Of a DNA stretch of 64,000 bases, positions 12,789-22,732 are shown in pieces. Made by a program: the position numbers and the translations under genes. The notes under the pieces were generated by a model that made no database searches, was not told the origin of the DNA, and was given only the letters and a program-made list of their open reading frames with translations. This stretch comes from Alviniconcha marisindica (lineage: Eukaryota > Mollusca > Gastropoda > Provannidae): NCBI GenBank assembly GCA_018857735.1, contig JABMCL010002130.1, positions 277,501 to 341,500 on the forward strand. Direction: 5' to 3'. Position 1 is the stretch's first letter; the number at the start of each line of letters is the position of its first letter.

Positions 12789-12971
12789 GGCACGCAGTAA
12801 AAGCGAAGATGGCAGCCATTAAAACAATGTCGGGGGCTCATATCGCGCCCAGTAAATTGCGGGTTTGTTTGAAAAGAGCAGAGGCAGCTGTGGCCGTTTA
12901 GGGAGATGAAATCATATCGCTAGGCCTCCGCCTGGCTCGCCGGACCACATGCAGGGAAGTGCAGCAGCCGG

Positions 12972-13949
12972 TACCTATGTACTGCAGTCACTGAGACTGA
13001 GACGTTTCCACTGAGCTAGAGAGTCTGTCTAGTTCAGTGGATGTTCCTTACACCTAGTGTGCAGTCACTGAGACAGGTCCCTTACACCTACTGTGCAGTC
13101 ACTGAGACAGGTCCTTACACCTACTGTGCAGTCACTGAGACAGGTTCCTTACACCTACTGTGCAGTCACTGAGACAGGTTCCTTACACCTACTGTGCAGT
13201 CACTGAGACAGACAGGTTTACACACGCAGTACTAGACGACAGTCTTACACCTGTGCAGTCACTGAGACAGGTTCCTTACACCTACTGTGCAGTCACTGAG
13301 ACAGACAGGTCCCTATACACCTACTGTGCAGTCACTGAGACAGGTCCTTACACTACTGTCAGTCACGCTGAGACAGAAGGTCTAACCCTGTGCAGTCACT
13401 GAGACAGACAGGTCCCTTACACCTACTGTGCAGTCACTGAGACAGACAGGTTCCTTACACCTACTGTGCAGTCACTGAGACAGACAGGTCCCTTACACCT
13501 ACTGTGCAGTCACTGAGACAGACAGGTTCCTTACACCTACTGTGCAGTCACTGAGACAGGTTCCTTACACCTAGTGTGCAGTCACTGAGACAGACAGGTC
13601 CCTAACACCTACTGTGCAGTCACTGAGACAGACAGGTTCCTTACACCTACTGGCAGTACTGAAGACAGGTCCTTACCTACTGTGCAGTCGAGACAGGTCT
13701 TACACCCATGTGCAGTCACTGAGAGACAGGTCCCTACAACGTGAGTCACTGAGACAGGCCTAACTACCAGTATGGACAGTTCCTACACCTATGTGCAGTC
13801 ACTGAGACAGACAGGTCCTTACACCTACGGCTCTAGACAGAAGGTCTAACTAGTGCAGTCACTGAGACAGACGCTTCACTATGTGCAGTCACTGAGACAG
13901 ACAGGTCCCTTACACCTACTGTGCAGTCACTGAGACAACAGGTCCCTTA
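12972..13949. repeat. ~33-37-bp minisatellite with an eroded middle
   Basis: Units contain ACCTACTGTGCAGTCACTGA plus GACAG or GACAGACAG and GTCCCTTAC. Units at 13040-13330 and 13400-13640 are clean. Units at 13340-13400 and 13650-13880 carry many small deletions. The erratic indels look more like uncorrected long-read error or mis-assembly than ordinary drift. Confidence 0.9.
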
Positions 13950-14174
13950 CACCTAGTGTGCAGTGAGAGGTGTCAGACAGGTCCCTTACACCTAGTGTGC
14001 AGTGAGAGGTGTCAGACAGGTCCCTTACACCTAGTGTTCAGTGAGAGGTGTCAGACAGGTCCCTTACACCTAGTGTTCAGTGAGAGGTGTCAGACAGGTC
14101 CCTTACACCTAGTGTGCAGTGAGAGGTGTCAGACAGGTCCCTTACACCTAGTGTGCAGTGAGAGGTGTCAGAAA
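13950..14174. repeat. 39-bp minisatellite, about six copies
   Basis: Copies of a 39-bp unit containing CAGTGAGAGGTGTCAGACAG and CTTACACCTAGTG adjoin and clearly derive from the preceding minisatellite. The period is 13 codons, so a 13-residue repeat frame stays open. It has no upstream exon and is not called. Confidence 0.95.
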
Positions 14175-14440
14175 GGACTCAACACTGACACTCAGACAAA
14201 GTAACGGTTCAGGATGCGCCTCTGGTGCAGTTGCTTTTGTGTTTACTCGCGTGCCAGATGAGAGTTACCGGGGGCGACTCAGGTCTCTGTCCTTGTGTTC
14301 GTCAGTGTGACGTCTTTCGAGCGCTAAGTAAACTCACTTCTTTGTTGAATCAGACAACAACAACAACAAAACTATTTAAAAAATCAAAAGGGGGGAGGTG
14401 GGGGGACGGAATCCTGTATATATGCTGTTTGAGCGAAGTG
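14175..14440. other. Unique sequence, possible old SINE remnant
   Basis: Single-copy, with a weakly SINE-like CGACTCAGG...GCGCTAAGTAAACTCACT stretch. The resemblance is too weak for a call. Confidence 0.35.
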
Positions 14441-14522
14441 ACTGTGTAGGCGGTAGATTAATAGCGCTTTAGAAATATTATATATCATTATTAGATTCAT
14501 ATAATATTTCTATATATATTAT
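14441..14522. repeat. AT-rich hairpin after a GCGCTTTA tail motif
   Basis: TAGCGCTTTAGAAATATTAT and its near-inverse flank a short loop: AGAAATATTATAT is followed about 15 bases later by ATATAATATTTCT. The left half also resembles GCGC...ATTATTA retrotransposon tails. Confidence 0.6.
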
Positions 14523-14530
14523 AGCGTTAT

Positions 14531-14566
<36 letters not shown>
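14531..14566. repeat. Long poly-G run
   Basis: About 36 consecutive G residues, the longest homopolymer seen in the window. Its length in the assembly is probably unreliable. Confidence 0.95.
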
Positions 14567-14567
<1 letters not shown>

Positions 14568-14606
14568 GACTTGGTAGAGGGGGGGATGGGGGGTGGGAGG
14601 AATAGA

Positions 14607-14815
14607 CACAGTCTTAACCACAGTCAGAACCATGGTCTGAAACACAGTCAGAACCATTGTCTGAAACACGGTCTAAACCACAGTCTGAACAACGGTCTGA
14701 AGCTCGAACTGAACCACAGTCTGGATCACGGTCTGAAGCCCGAACTGAACCACAGTCTGGATCACGGTCTGAAGCACATTTTGAACCAGTTCAAACCACA
14801 GTGTAAACCACGGTC
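14607..14815. repeat. GTCTGAACCACAG minisatellite
   Basis: Variable 15-33-bp units built from ACCACAGTCTGAA, ACACGGTCTGAA and GCTCGAACTGA. The section at 14695-14780 contains a clear 45-48-bp duplication. Confidence 0.9.
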
Positions 14816-15135
14816 GAACCCGTTGAACCCCCGCGGAAAGGGGCCAGGCAGGGGCTTGAGAGCCAGCTACGAGAGTCACGGTCGGAACACCGTCTGAACC
14901 CCCCGCGGAAAGAGAGGGCGGCAGGGGCAGGGGGCTTTGAGAGCCAGCTAACGAGAGTCAGAACTACGGCGGTCTGAATCAGGTCTGAACCCCCCACGGA
15001 AAGAAAGGGGGGGGGGGGGGGGGGGGGGTGCTTTGACAGCCAGCTAACGAGAGGTCAGAACTACGGTCTGAATCAGGTCTGAACCCCCCACAAAAAGAGT
15101 GGGCGGCGGGGGGGGGGGGGGGGGCAGTGTGGACG
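14816..15135. repeat. ~70-94-bp repeat with G-runs, about 3.5 copies
   Basis: Units contain GAACCCCCCGCGGAAAG, a G-run of varying length, GAGAGCCAGCTAACGAGAG and a GGTCTGAA link to the preceding array. Unit starts near 14829, 14899, 14990 and 15084 give increasing lengths, mainly because the G-run has expanded. Confidence 0.88.
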
Positions 15136-15456
15136 AGTTAACGAGGCGGTCTGAACCACAGTGCCAACACGTCAACGTCTTCCAGACACCCTTTAACGGC
15201 CAGGCTGCTCCGTCGCTTCCATCACAAATGGCATAAACTATATCTACACGTATACACTCCCGTCTGCCCCAAGATACGCCATCTGCTTCGTGCTTCCTCC
15301 CTTCCACCCGCCCTCACACCAACAAACCGGATCTGTAGTCGCCATGTAATACACTCTCGGCTGCACAAATCTTCAGTTCTCTCTCTCTTGCCCTAAAACC
15401 TACCTCTTTCAAAACCAATAATTATAGCTTCTTTTTTTGTGATGTCATTCTCGGCA
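15136..15456. other. Unique intergenic sequence
   Basis: Nothing recognised. Confidence 0.5.
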
Positions 15457-15560
15457 GCGCGCGCGCGTGCGTGTGCGTGCGCGTGCGTGCGCGTGCGTGC
15501 GTGCGTGCGTGCGTGTGTGTGCGTGTGTGTGCGTGCGTGCGTGCGTGTGTGTGTGCGTGT
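15457..15560. repeat. (GC)n/(GTGC)n microsatellite
   Basis: CG/GC dinucleotides lead into GTGC tetranucleotides and GT. Strong Z-DNA-forming composition. Confidence 0.97.
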
Positions 15561-15579
15561 GAACGTGATGACTGCAAGC

Positions 15580-15655
15580 ATCTGTAGACCTTTGTAAGCG
15601 CCCGAGTTCTTACGAGATGGGGCGCAATAAATAATATATTGTCAGTATTAGTATC
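15580..15655 (+). mobile_element. Retrotransposon-like 3' tail (same family as 12415-12475)
   Basis: CCTTTGTAAGCGCC is followed by GATGGGGCGCAATAAATAAT and a weak ATT/AGT tail, matching the minus-strand copy near 12.4 kb block for block. No upstream coding part is visible. Confidence 0.5.
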
Positions 15656-15722
15656 TTCGTAGGTAAAGAGCTAAAGCAACATCGACTGTGCAGCAAGAGG
15701 CTCAGACTGGAAGCAAAAAGGG

Positions 15723-16568
15723 TACTTCTGTTACAGACATCTGGATAGAACCACCACACACATAGCACTTCTGTTACAGACATCTGGATAGAACCACCAC
15801 ACAAACAGTGCATCTGTTACAGACATCTGGATAGAACCACCACACATGCATTCTGTTACAGACATCTGGATAGAACCACCACACACATAGCACTTCTGTT
15901 ACAGACATCTGGATAGAACCACCACACAAACAGTGCTTCTGTTACAGACATCTGGATAGAACCACCACACACATAGCACTTCTGTTACAGACATCTGGAT
16001 AGAACCACCACACAAACAGTGCTTCTGTTACAGACATCTGGATAGAACCACCACACAAACAGTACTTCTGTTACAGACATCTGGATAGAACCACCACACA
16101 AACAGTACTTCTGTTACAGGCATTTGGATAGAACCACCTCACAAACAGTACTTCTGTTACAGACATTTGGATAGAACCACCACACAAACAGTACTTCTGT
16201 TACAGACATCTGGATAGAACCACCACACAAACAGTACTTCTGTTACAGGCATCTGGATAGAACCACCACACAAACAGTACTTCTGTTACAGGCATCTGGA
16301 TAGAACCACCACACAAACAGTACTTCTGTTACAGGCATCTGGATAGAACCACCACACAAACAGTACTTCTGTTACAGGCATCTGGATAGAACCACCACAC
16401 AAACAGTACTTCTGTTACAGACATTTGGATAGAACCACCACACAAACAGTACTTCTGTTACAGACATCTGGATAGAACCACCACACACACAGTACTTCTG
16501 TTACAGACATCTGGATAGAACCACCACACACACAGTACTTCTGTTACAGACATTTGGATAGAACCACC
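15723..16568. repeat. 43-bp minisatellite, about 20 copies
   Basis: Units contain TTCTGTTACAGACATCTGGA followed by TAGAACCACCACACAAACAG. The first seven copies alternate between ACATAGCAC and AAACAGTGC linkers, a higher-order 86-bp period. Later copies share AAACAGTAC. Single-base variants (CATTTGG, GGCATC) are grouped along the array. Confidence 0.98.
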
Positions 16569-17638
16569 CGGCACGTTGGCTACGTTTCCAGGCCAGTCAG
16601 CTCCACTGTCACCATAGCAAAGTCTGTAGGCTGTACCTTTGCATGGCAATATCTGCAACTGTTCCCAGTTTGGAAACTAATAATTATTTCTGACAATGCA
16701 CTATAACAATACTAGTCTTCCAGTGCCGTCCTTTCACCTATAAATACTACTATAATTATACCACCTAACCTTTCTGATTCTTTCCAGATTTTGCCGCCTG
16801 TCTCTCTGTTCTTCCCCCTCCACCCCCACCTCCCCTTCCTACCCTCTCCCCTCCTCCCACGAGAAGCCAAAGAAGAAAAGGGAAACAAAAGAAATGTGCA
16901 CCCTCTGGCACTTGAACCCTGACAGGTGAAATTTGAAAGCGGTTTGTATCTCTTTGTGAGGCCGCGGCATTTGTTTGCGCGCCGCTAGAATGTCGAGCGC
17001 GCCAATATTATGATACCCTTTCAATAGATAATGTTGAAGGAAAGAAAATAGCATATCTGTCCATGATGGCTCAGCGAAGGCAGCGCTGCTTCTCATCGAC
17101 GCGAGAGATCAAACGGTCGGAGGAGGGAGATATGGAACGCTGGTCGCCGGCGATCAGCTGACGGATGCCGAGAAGTGCAAGCTGCTGCAAATGCCAGCAG
17201 TTGACTTTCTGGGCTGCGCGTTCGCTCCTCTCTTGTTATCACAATAAAGCTACATGTGCATATTTTCACGTTGGCTAGTGTAGCAAGAGGTGGGACAGGG
17301 TGGGGCAAAACGTGTAGGTGGGGCAAAATGCCGGTCCCCCCCCCGCCCCCCGTCCCCCGCCCCCAAATATCGGAAACCAACAAGACACAGTCACAACACT
17401 GAGACTTTTATTTCTTATCTTTAGGTACAGAATATTATCGTATATGCGATGGAGTAAAATAAACTCTAAAGAATAATAATACTGGATTAAAAAATATAAA
17501 AAAGTATACAAAGTGAACTCCACAATCGACCGCAAGAAAACCGACTAAACAACTTGTTTCTAAAAAAGCACTGGCGTCTGAGCATTACAAGAACAAAGCT
17601 TGGGCTACTGTCCTCCTTGGAACAGTTTTTGTTGTCTA
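16569..17638. other. Unique intergenic sequence
   Basis: Repeat-poor block apart from a C-run cluster (17336-17364). Minus-strand frames of 85-96 codons show no domain. The section 16860-17260 has balanced composition and may be constrained, but this cannot be shown here. Confidence 0.45.
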
Positions 17639-18279
17639 TTCTCAGTAAACTGCCAAATCATTTTCTTTCCCAAAAGATGTCAATATAAATCTTTTAATTT
17701 AATAACTTGGGTTTGCACTCATCTAACTCATTCTCAGTAAACTGCCAAATCATTTTCTTTCCCAAAAGATGTCAATATAAATCTTTTAATTTAGTAACTT
17801 GGGTTTGCACTCATCTAACTCATTCTCAGTAAACTGCCAAATCATTTTCTTTCCCAAAAGATGTCAATATAAATCTTTTAATTTAGTAACTTGGGTTTGC
17901 ACTCATCTAACTCATTCTCAGTAAACTGCCAAATCATTTTCTTTCCCAAAAGATGTCAATATAAATCTTTTAATTTAATAACTTGGGTTTGCACTCATCT
18001 AACTCATTCTCAGTAAACTGCCAAATCATTTTCTTTCCCAAAAGATGTCAATATAAATCTTTTAATTTAGTAACTTGGGTTTGCACTCATCTAACTCATT
18101 CTCAGTAAACTGCCAAATCATTTTCTTTCCCAAAAGATGTCAATATAAATCTTTTAATTTAATAACTTGGGTTTGCACTCATCTAACTCATTCTCAGTAA
18201 ACTGCCAAATCATTTTCTTTCCCAAAAGATGTCAATATAAATCTTTTAATTTAGTAACTTGGGTTTGCACTCATCTAAC
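17639..18279. repeat. 92-bp minisatellite, seven copies
   Basis: Units start at 17641, 17733, 17825, 17917, 18009, 18101 and 18193, an exact 92-bp period. Copies are nearly identical; one diagnostic site (TTTAATAAC or TTTAGTAAC) reads A,G,G,A,G,A,G. The homogeneity points to recent amplification or gene conversion. Confidence 0.98.
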
Positions 18280-18477
18280 ATGCTTAGAATTCAATGGTTT
18301 TGAAAGGAGTGGGCGTTTAGCCCCGCTAAGATGGGCGTGTAGGGCGGAGCAGGGCCGTATTAATCCGTAGAAGTCAGTAAGGTGTAACGACGTCTTTTGT
18401 TATTAAGGTCGGTATTTTGTCCTAACCAGTTATACGTATTTGGCCGCTGTTACGTAAGACTATCTCGAATGGAATTA
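18280..18477. other. Unique intergenic sequence
   Basis: Nothing recognised. Confidence 0.5.
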
Positions 18478-18730
18478 TGTTTCCCGCCACTGTCATGTTT
18501 CCCTCAATGTCATGTTTCCCTCAATGTCAAGTTTCCCTCAATGTCAAGTTTCCCTCAATGTCAAGTTTCCCTCAATGTCAAAGTTTCCCTCAGTGTCAAG
18601 TTTCCCTCAGTGTCAAGTTTCCCTCAATGTCAAGTTTCCCTCAATGTCAAGTTTCCCTCAATGTCAAGTTTCCCTCAATGTCATGTTTCCCTCAATGTCA
18701 AGTTTCCCTCAATGTCATGTTTCCCTCAAT
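18478..18730. repeat. 17-bp minisatellite, about 15 copies
   Basis: Tandem TCAATGTCAAGTTTCCC with rare CATG and CAGTG variants and one extra A. All three frames stay open, which produces repetitive Ser/Phe/Pro-rich frames that are not genes. Confidence 0.97.
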
Positions 18731-19008
18731 TGTTTTGTGAAGAGACCTTACGAACGGTGAGTATGTATGCATTGCATGTGCTGCCGTCATTTTTGTTCAA
18801 CACATTTCGTTGGTTGGTTGGAGGTAAACGTACGCATATATCGTATCTGTCTTATTAGGTAACACTACAGCAAAGCAAGGAGCCACAAGGCTACAGAGCT
18901 TTTAGCCCTGCGGCGCTTTGAACTTCTGTTCCATATTAACTGCCATCCCATTGCGCGTGTGCGTGCCACGTTGGACTCTTCCAACATTTACTCTCTGACA
19001 ACGACGTG
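18731..19008. other. Unique intergenic sequence
   Basis: Nothing recognised. Confidence 0.5.
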
Positions 19009-19330
19009 CTTCTTCTTCTTCTTCTTCTTCTTCTTCTTCTTCTTCTTCTTCTCCTCCTCCTCCTCCTCCTCCTCCTCCTCCTCCTTCTTCTTCTTCTTCT
19101 TCTTCTTCTTCTTCTTCTTCTTCTTCTTCTTCTTCTTCTTCTTCTTCTTCTTCTTCTTCTCCTCCTCCTCCTCCTCCTCCTTCTTCTTCTTCTCTTCTTC
19201 TTCTTCTCCTTCTCCTTCTCCTCCTCTCTCTTCTTCTTCTTCTTCTTCTTCTTCTTCTTCTTCTTCTTCTTCTTCTTCTTCTTCTTCTTCTTCTTCTGCT
19301 CCTCCTCCTCCTCCTCCTCCTCCTCCTCCT
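19009..19330. repeat. (TTC)n/(TCC)n polypyrimidine trinucleotide tract
   Basis: About 320 bases of CTT blocks alternating with CTC blocks, almost without purines. Mirror-symmetric polypyrimidine of this kind can form triplex (H-) DNA. Long poly-Leu, Ser, Phe, Lys, Glu and Arg frames here are repeat translations. Confidence 0.98.
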
Positions 19331-19859
19331 GTAAGCACAGAGCAAGGGACGAGGGAGGGGGACAGGTTCTGTTCAGGTCAGTCTGCTCGGATCTAAGCAA
19401 AACAAACCAAGAAGAAAACAAAACAAACAAATAAAACTTACCCCCCCCCCCCCCCCCCAGGAGCAAAAACTTTTTTTTTTTAAACAACTAAAAAAAAACG
19501 CAACACAGATGGTAGCACAGTAGTTGCGATGGGTTGTACATGGCAGCAAAGGGCTCATAGTTAATTATTTGAAAGAAAGAAAATAACGCCATTCCATCTA
19601 ACGACTATCACAGCCAATGAAAGCTTCGAGAAAGTTCGTAGATTAGGATGATTGAATGAACCGGGACAATGACACAGAAACGCTGGCAGCTGACACAGCA
19701 CACGAGGCTATTTTTCTTACTGTATACTAACGACATTATAGCTCGGTGCCTAGCAACAGATGTGAAGAGAAGTGCAAATGCCAACCCCTAGCTCCAGCAA
19801 CGGCATATGAAAAACCACTTTAGAATGAATTAATTGTAAGAGCGCGCGAGCGCGCGCGC
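19331..19859. other. Unique sequence with a poly-C run and a heat-shock-element match
   Basis: A C-run lies at 19441-19458. TTCGAGAAAGTTC at 19625-19637 fits the three-unit heat shock element pattern TTCnnGAAnnTTC. With no nearby gene this may be chance, since about one such match is expected in a window this size. Confidence 0.4.
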
Positions 19860-19862
19860 AAG

Positions 19863-19940
<78 letters not shown>

Positions 19941-19975
19941 GTCTCTCTGTGTCTCTGTCTCTCTCTGTCTCCCTC
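19860..19975. repeat. (CA)n microsatellite with GCGC and TCTG flanks
   Basis: A short GCGCGC stretch, then CA to 19933, then TCTG/TC units. Confidence 0.96.
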
Positions 19976-20825
19976 TCAACCACCCATTCCCTTTGCATTC
20001 CCATGGAAGAAAACAAAAAGATGTTTACGTTCGCTTTCAATGCAATATTATTTGCGAGACAAACAAACGTGTATGTCAACGATTTTAACCTGCGGAGAAA
20101 ACTGTCACTAAAAACAGTCCCGCAACAAAAGGCAGTTTCAGAGAGTGTTATCTGCCTCCACGTATGTTCGTGCCTGTTCGACTTTAAGACAGAGTGTGAG
20201 GTATGAAAGCGGTATGGTATCCGTTATTATCTTTCGGCAAATCGTTACAAATGTCGAGATATCCCAGTAGAGAGGGCAAAGACAACAGCAGCAGCTGCAA
20301 CAAGCTTCTTATACAAGAAACAAGAAGGAACCCCTCCCTGGGTCTAAAAAAAGAGTGGGTGGATAAAATAACGTTTGTTGTATAATTTCTCGTCTTTAGA
20401 CACTGTTATTCGAAATGATTGGGTTCCTTACTCCCTTCCCCTCCTGGAAAACATACAACCGTGCAGCTGTTCTTCTTAACGTGTATATATCTGAATGCTG
20501 GATATCTTGTTCGTCCACCTATATCCGTCCTTCATTTTTTCTTTCTTTCTTTTTTTGCTGAACAGGCAATGAAGTTTGTTCCTCTTCTTGTCGATCACTT
20601 AAAAATGGCAACTCGTTTTGTCTGTGTCTCTTGCTTTTTTGTTTTTGTTTTTATGTATGTTTTGTTTTTATTGTTGTTTTTTGCTTCTTCAAACTCATTA
20701 TATAGGCTAGCTAATGGGGTTAGTCCGATCATATTTTCTTTGTATTTATGTGTCTGTTTCGTATGTACACTGTTTGATACACTGTACACAAGACACCACA
20801 GCCACAAGCAGACAAGTAGCCTGTA
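19976..20825. other. Unique AT-rich sequence
   Basis: The 149-codon + frame at 20419-20868 is T-rich, hydrophobic by composition and runs into the repeat at 20826. No gene called. Confidence 0.5.
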
Positions 20826-20940
20826 TGTCATTTTTCAACTGTTGTTTAGGTGTTGTTCTGTGGCTTGACGAAGGGGCTTATCCCGAAAATTCGCACGTTT
20901 TGTGATGGCATATCAAATAAGCGTTCTTTTCAACCTTTCA
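20826..20940 (+). mobile_element. Single arm of the Penelope-like dispersed repeat
   Basis: It matches the right arm of the 43.9-44.26-kb inverted repeat collinearly: AACTGTTGTTTA, then GCTTGACGAA, a short G/C stem (GGGG/TCCC), CGAAAAT, and AAATAAGCGTT at the end. The TGACGA-stem-GAAA core resembles the hammerhead-ribozyme core found in Penelope-like element terminal repeats (general knowledge). Position 3 of the core is T where the consensus has C. Confidence 0.5.
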
Positions 20941-21117
20941 TGTGTTTGGATTTTGCATAAAATAACGATTTTTTTAAAGTATAAATGAAAGGAAACTGGT
21001 GCTTTGCACCGAGGCTGTCGTGCACTGCAGGTCGTCCACACTGATGACCAGTTCAGCGTCACCGGCCAGAGCTGACGCCTGAGGTTGTCTTGCAGTGGGC
21101 CAACCTGCAGCACATGT
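20941..21117. other. Unique intergenic sequence
   Basis: Nothing recognised. Confidence 0.5.
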
Positions 21118-21297
21118 TCTGTGATCATGCTGCCGGTCTGACAGGGGCAGAGTTCTGTGATCATGCTGCCGGTCTGACAGGGGCAGAGTTCTGTTGTCAT
21201 GCTGCCCGTCTGACAGGGGCAGAGTTCTGTGATCATGCTGCTGGTCTGACAGGGGCAGAGTTCTGTTGTCATGCTGCCCGTCTGACGGGCAGAGTTC
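21118..21297. repeat. 36-bp minisatellite, five copies
   Basis: Units contain GTCTGACAGGGGCAGAGTTC and TGATCATGCTGCC or TGTTGTCATGCTGCC. The two unit types alternate in the second half of the array. The 12-codon period keeps a frame open, but there is no gene. Confidence 0.95.
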
Positions 21298-22619
21298 GGC
21301 CTGACCAGTCAGTTCTAACCTTGGTGAAGAGTTGGTGGCTCGGGTGTTTGTGGCCTGCGAGCAGCCTAAAGAGTCGCTGCTATGACCTTGACAGCAGGTG
21401 GTAAGGGTCCGAGTGTTGTAGTGTGGATGCTGTTGAAGCCACTGCCTGGACAAGCAAGGCATTAGTCTGGCTCACACGTTTTACATGTGGCAACCTGTTA
21501 TCGTGAATCTGTAAATGCTCTCAACACCATACCTTATTCCAGAATTATTATTATTATTATTTTTATTTTTATTATTATTATTATTTTGACTCATGGCACT
21601 GAAGACATTGGTTGATTGACTGAATGACGGACTGGACCAGCCGAGAACAGTCGCATTTATCCATCTGTTGACAGAGGTATCCATCACTTCGTCCAGCTTT
21701 CTGGCTAATGGCCAGCCAAGCTAATCAGCTAGCCAGCCAGTCTAGTCTGATAGCCAGCCAATTAGCATCTTATTCAAATGAGACCAGGAAATAAACAGAT
21801 GTGATCAGCATGAGGGTACGACAGTCAGCTGTCACCCAGAAGGATCTGACACTAGTCGCCTGCGCTCCAAAGCAGATACAGCTATTCCAGACTCTTTAAG
21901 AAGACAGCTTCTCTGAAGGATTATCATGTCCACAGGCAGACAGCTCTCTCATGAGGCAACATAGCCTCAAAGTAGGCTGTCTAGCTAGCTAGCTACCTAA
22001 CTACCTATTACCTACCTGCCTGAATAGGGCAGTTATGAAGATTCAAACACCTGCCATCAACACGCACAATGCAGCAGAAGCCTTACCCTCTTGGCCGCAA
22101 GCAGACGCAAGCACGTGCTCACATGGCACATAAATGAACGTTGGTCCAATCTAAATACAGCACTTTTGTCAGTAATTCATTTTTTAACGGCCACAGACAC
22201 AGACGTTTCTTTTTACTGGGGGGTCTATTTGCGGAAAGGTATGCTTGGGAGGTGCGAGTCGACGTACGTCATTATCAACCACGGCTCTGCTTAATCCTTG
22301 CTGAACGCTTCATTTTTCTGTAGCACTTCTAACCACGCCCTCGCCACATTCCCAGCCACCATCATTTCCATTAATGATGAAGGCAGGGGCGGGGGGGTAT
22401 TTTCCCCCGCGAAGAATTTGTGCTGTTGATGCAGTTCCGTAAAAAAATTAAAAAATTAAATAAAAAGAAGAAAAAGGTGTCCCGCAGGTGAATTCAGCCA
22501 ACCGAAAATGTTAATTTTCTTCAACGTTGTTTCTCCAGAGTTGGCACAAACGTCAGAATTCGTTCAGGACGTCCCATGACGTCTCACAGCCGGAAAGTAA
22601 ACAACTGGTCGGGACGTCA
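21298..22619. other. Unique sequence with ATT and TAGC-rich stretches
   Basis: An ATT tract lies at 21545-21585. Degenerate CAGCCAGC/TAGC and CTAGCTAG/CCTA repeats lie at 21700-21770 and 21980-22022. No gene. Confidence 0.5.
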
Positions 22620-22695
22620 TAATATCATTATTATTCTGTGAACCGCATGTTGAGCGCCTCATTTCGAGATGAGCTCTAAGCGCTTCACAGTGGCG
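22620..22695 (-). mobile_element. Retrotransposon-like 3' tail (GCGCTTAGAGC...GGCGCTC)
   Basis: The minus strand reads GTGAAGCGCTTAGAGCTCAT, then GAGGCGCTC, then AATAATAATGATATT. This GCGC...GCGC...ATT layout is common in metazoan retroelement tails. It is related in style, but not identical, to the 12.4- and 15.6-kb copies. Confidence 0.4.
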
Positions 22696-22732
22696 ACTGT
22701 ATTGGGTTCATGGCCTAAAGCAGAAAATTATG

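Noticed and set aside
13956..14204. 13-residue repeat protein frame
   Set aside because: The 39-bp array is a derivative of the neighbouring non-coding minisatellite, with no start context or flanking exon.
15723..16568. CRISPR-like direct repeats
   Set aside because: Units are contiguous with no unique spacers, and the setting is eukaryotic. It is a minisatellite.
17639..18279. CRISPR-like array with 92-bp period
   Set aside because: The whole 92 bp repeats, including the would-be spacer.
19625..19637. Three-unit heat shock element as a promoter
   Set aside because: No gene is nearby, and about one match of this pattern is expected by chance in the window.
20826..20940. Active hammerhead ribozyme
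   Set aside because: The core has T where C is expected and I could not pair stems I and III. Only the element-family resemblance is kept.
21980..22022. CTAGCTAG run as a transposon end
   Set aside because: It is a degenerate short repeat with no partner inverted repeat or target duplication.
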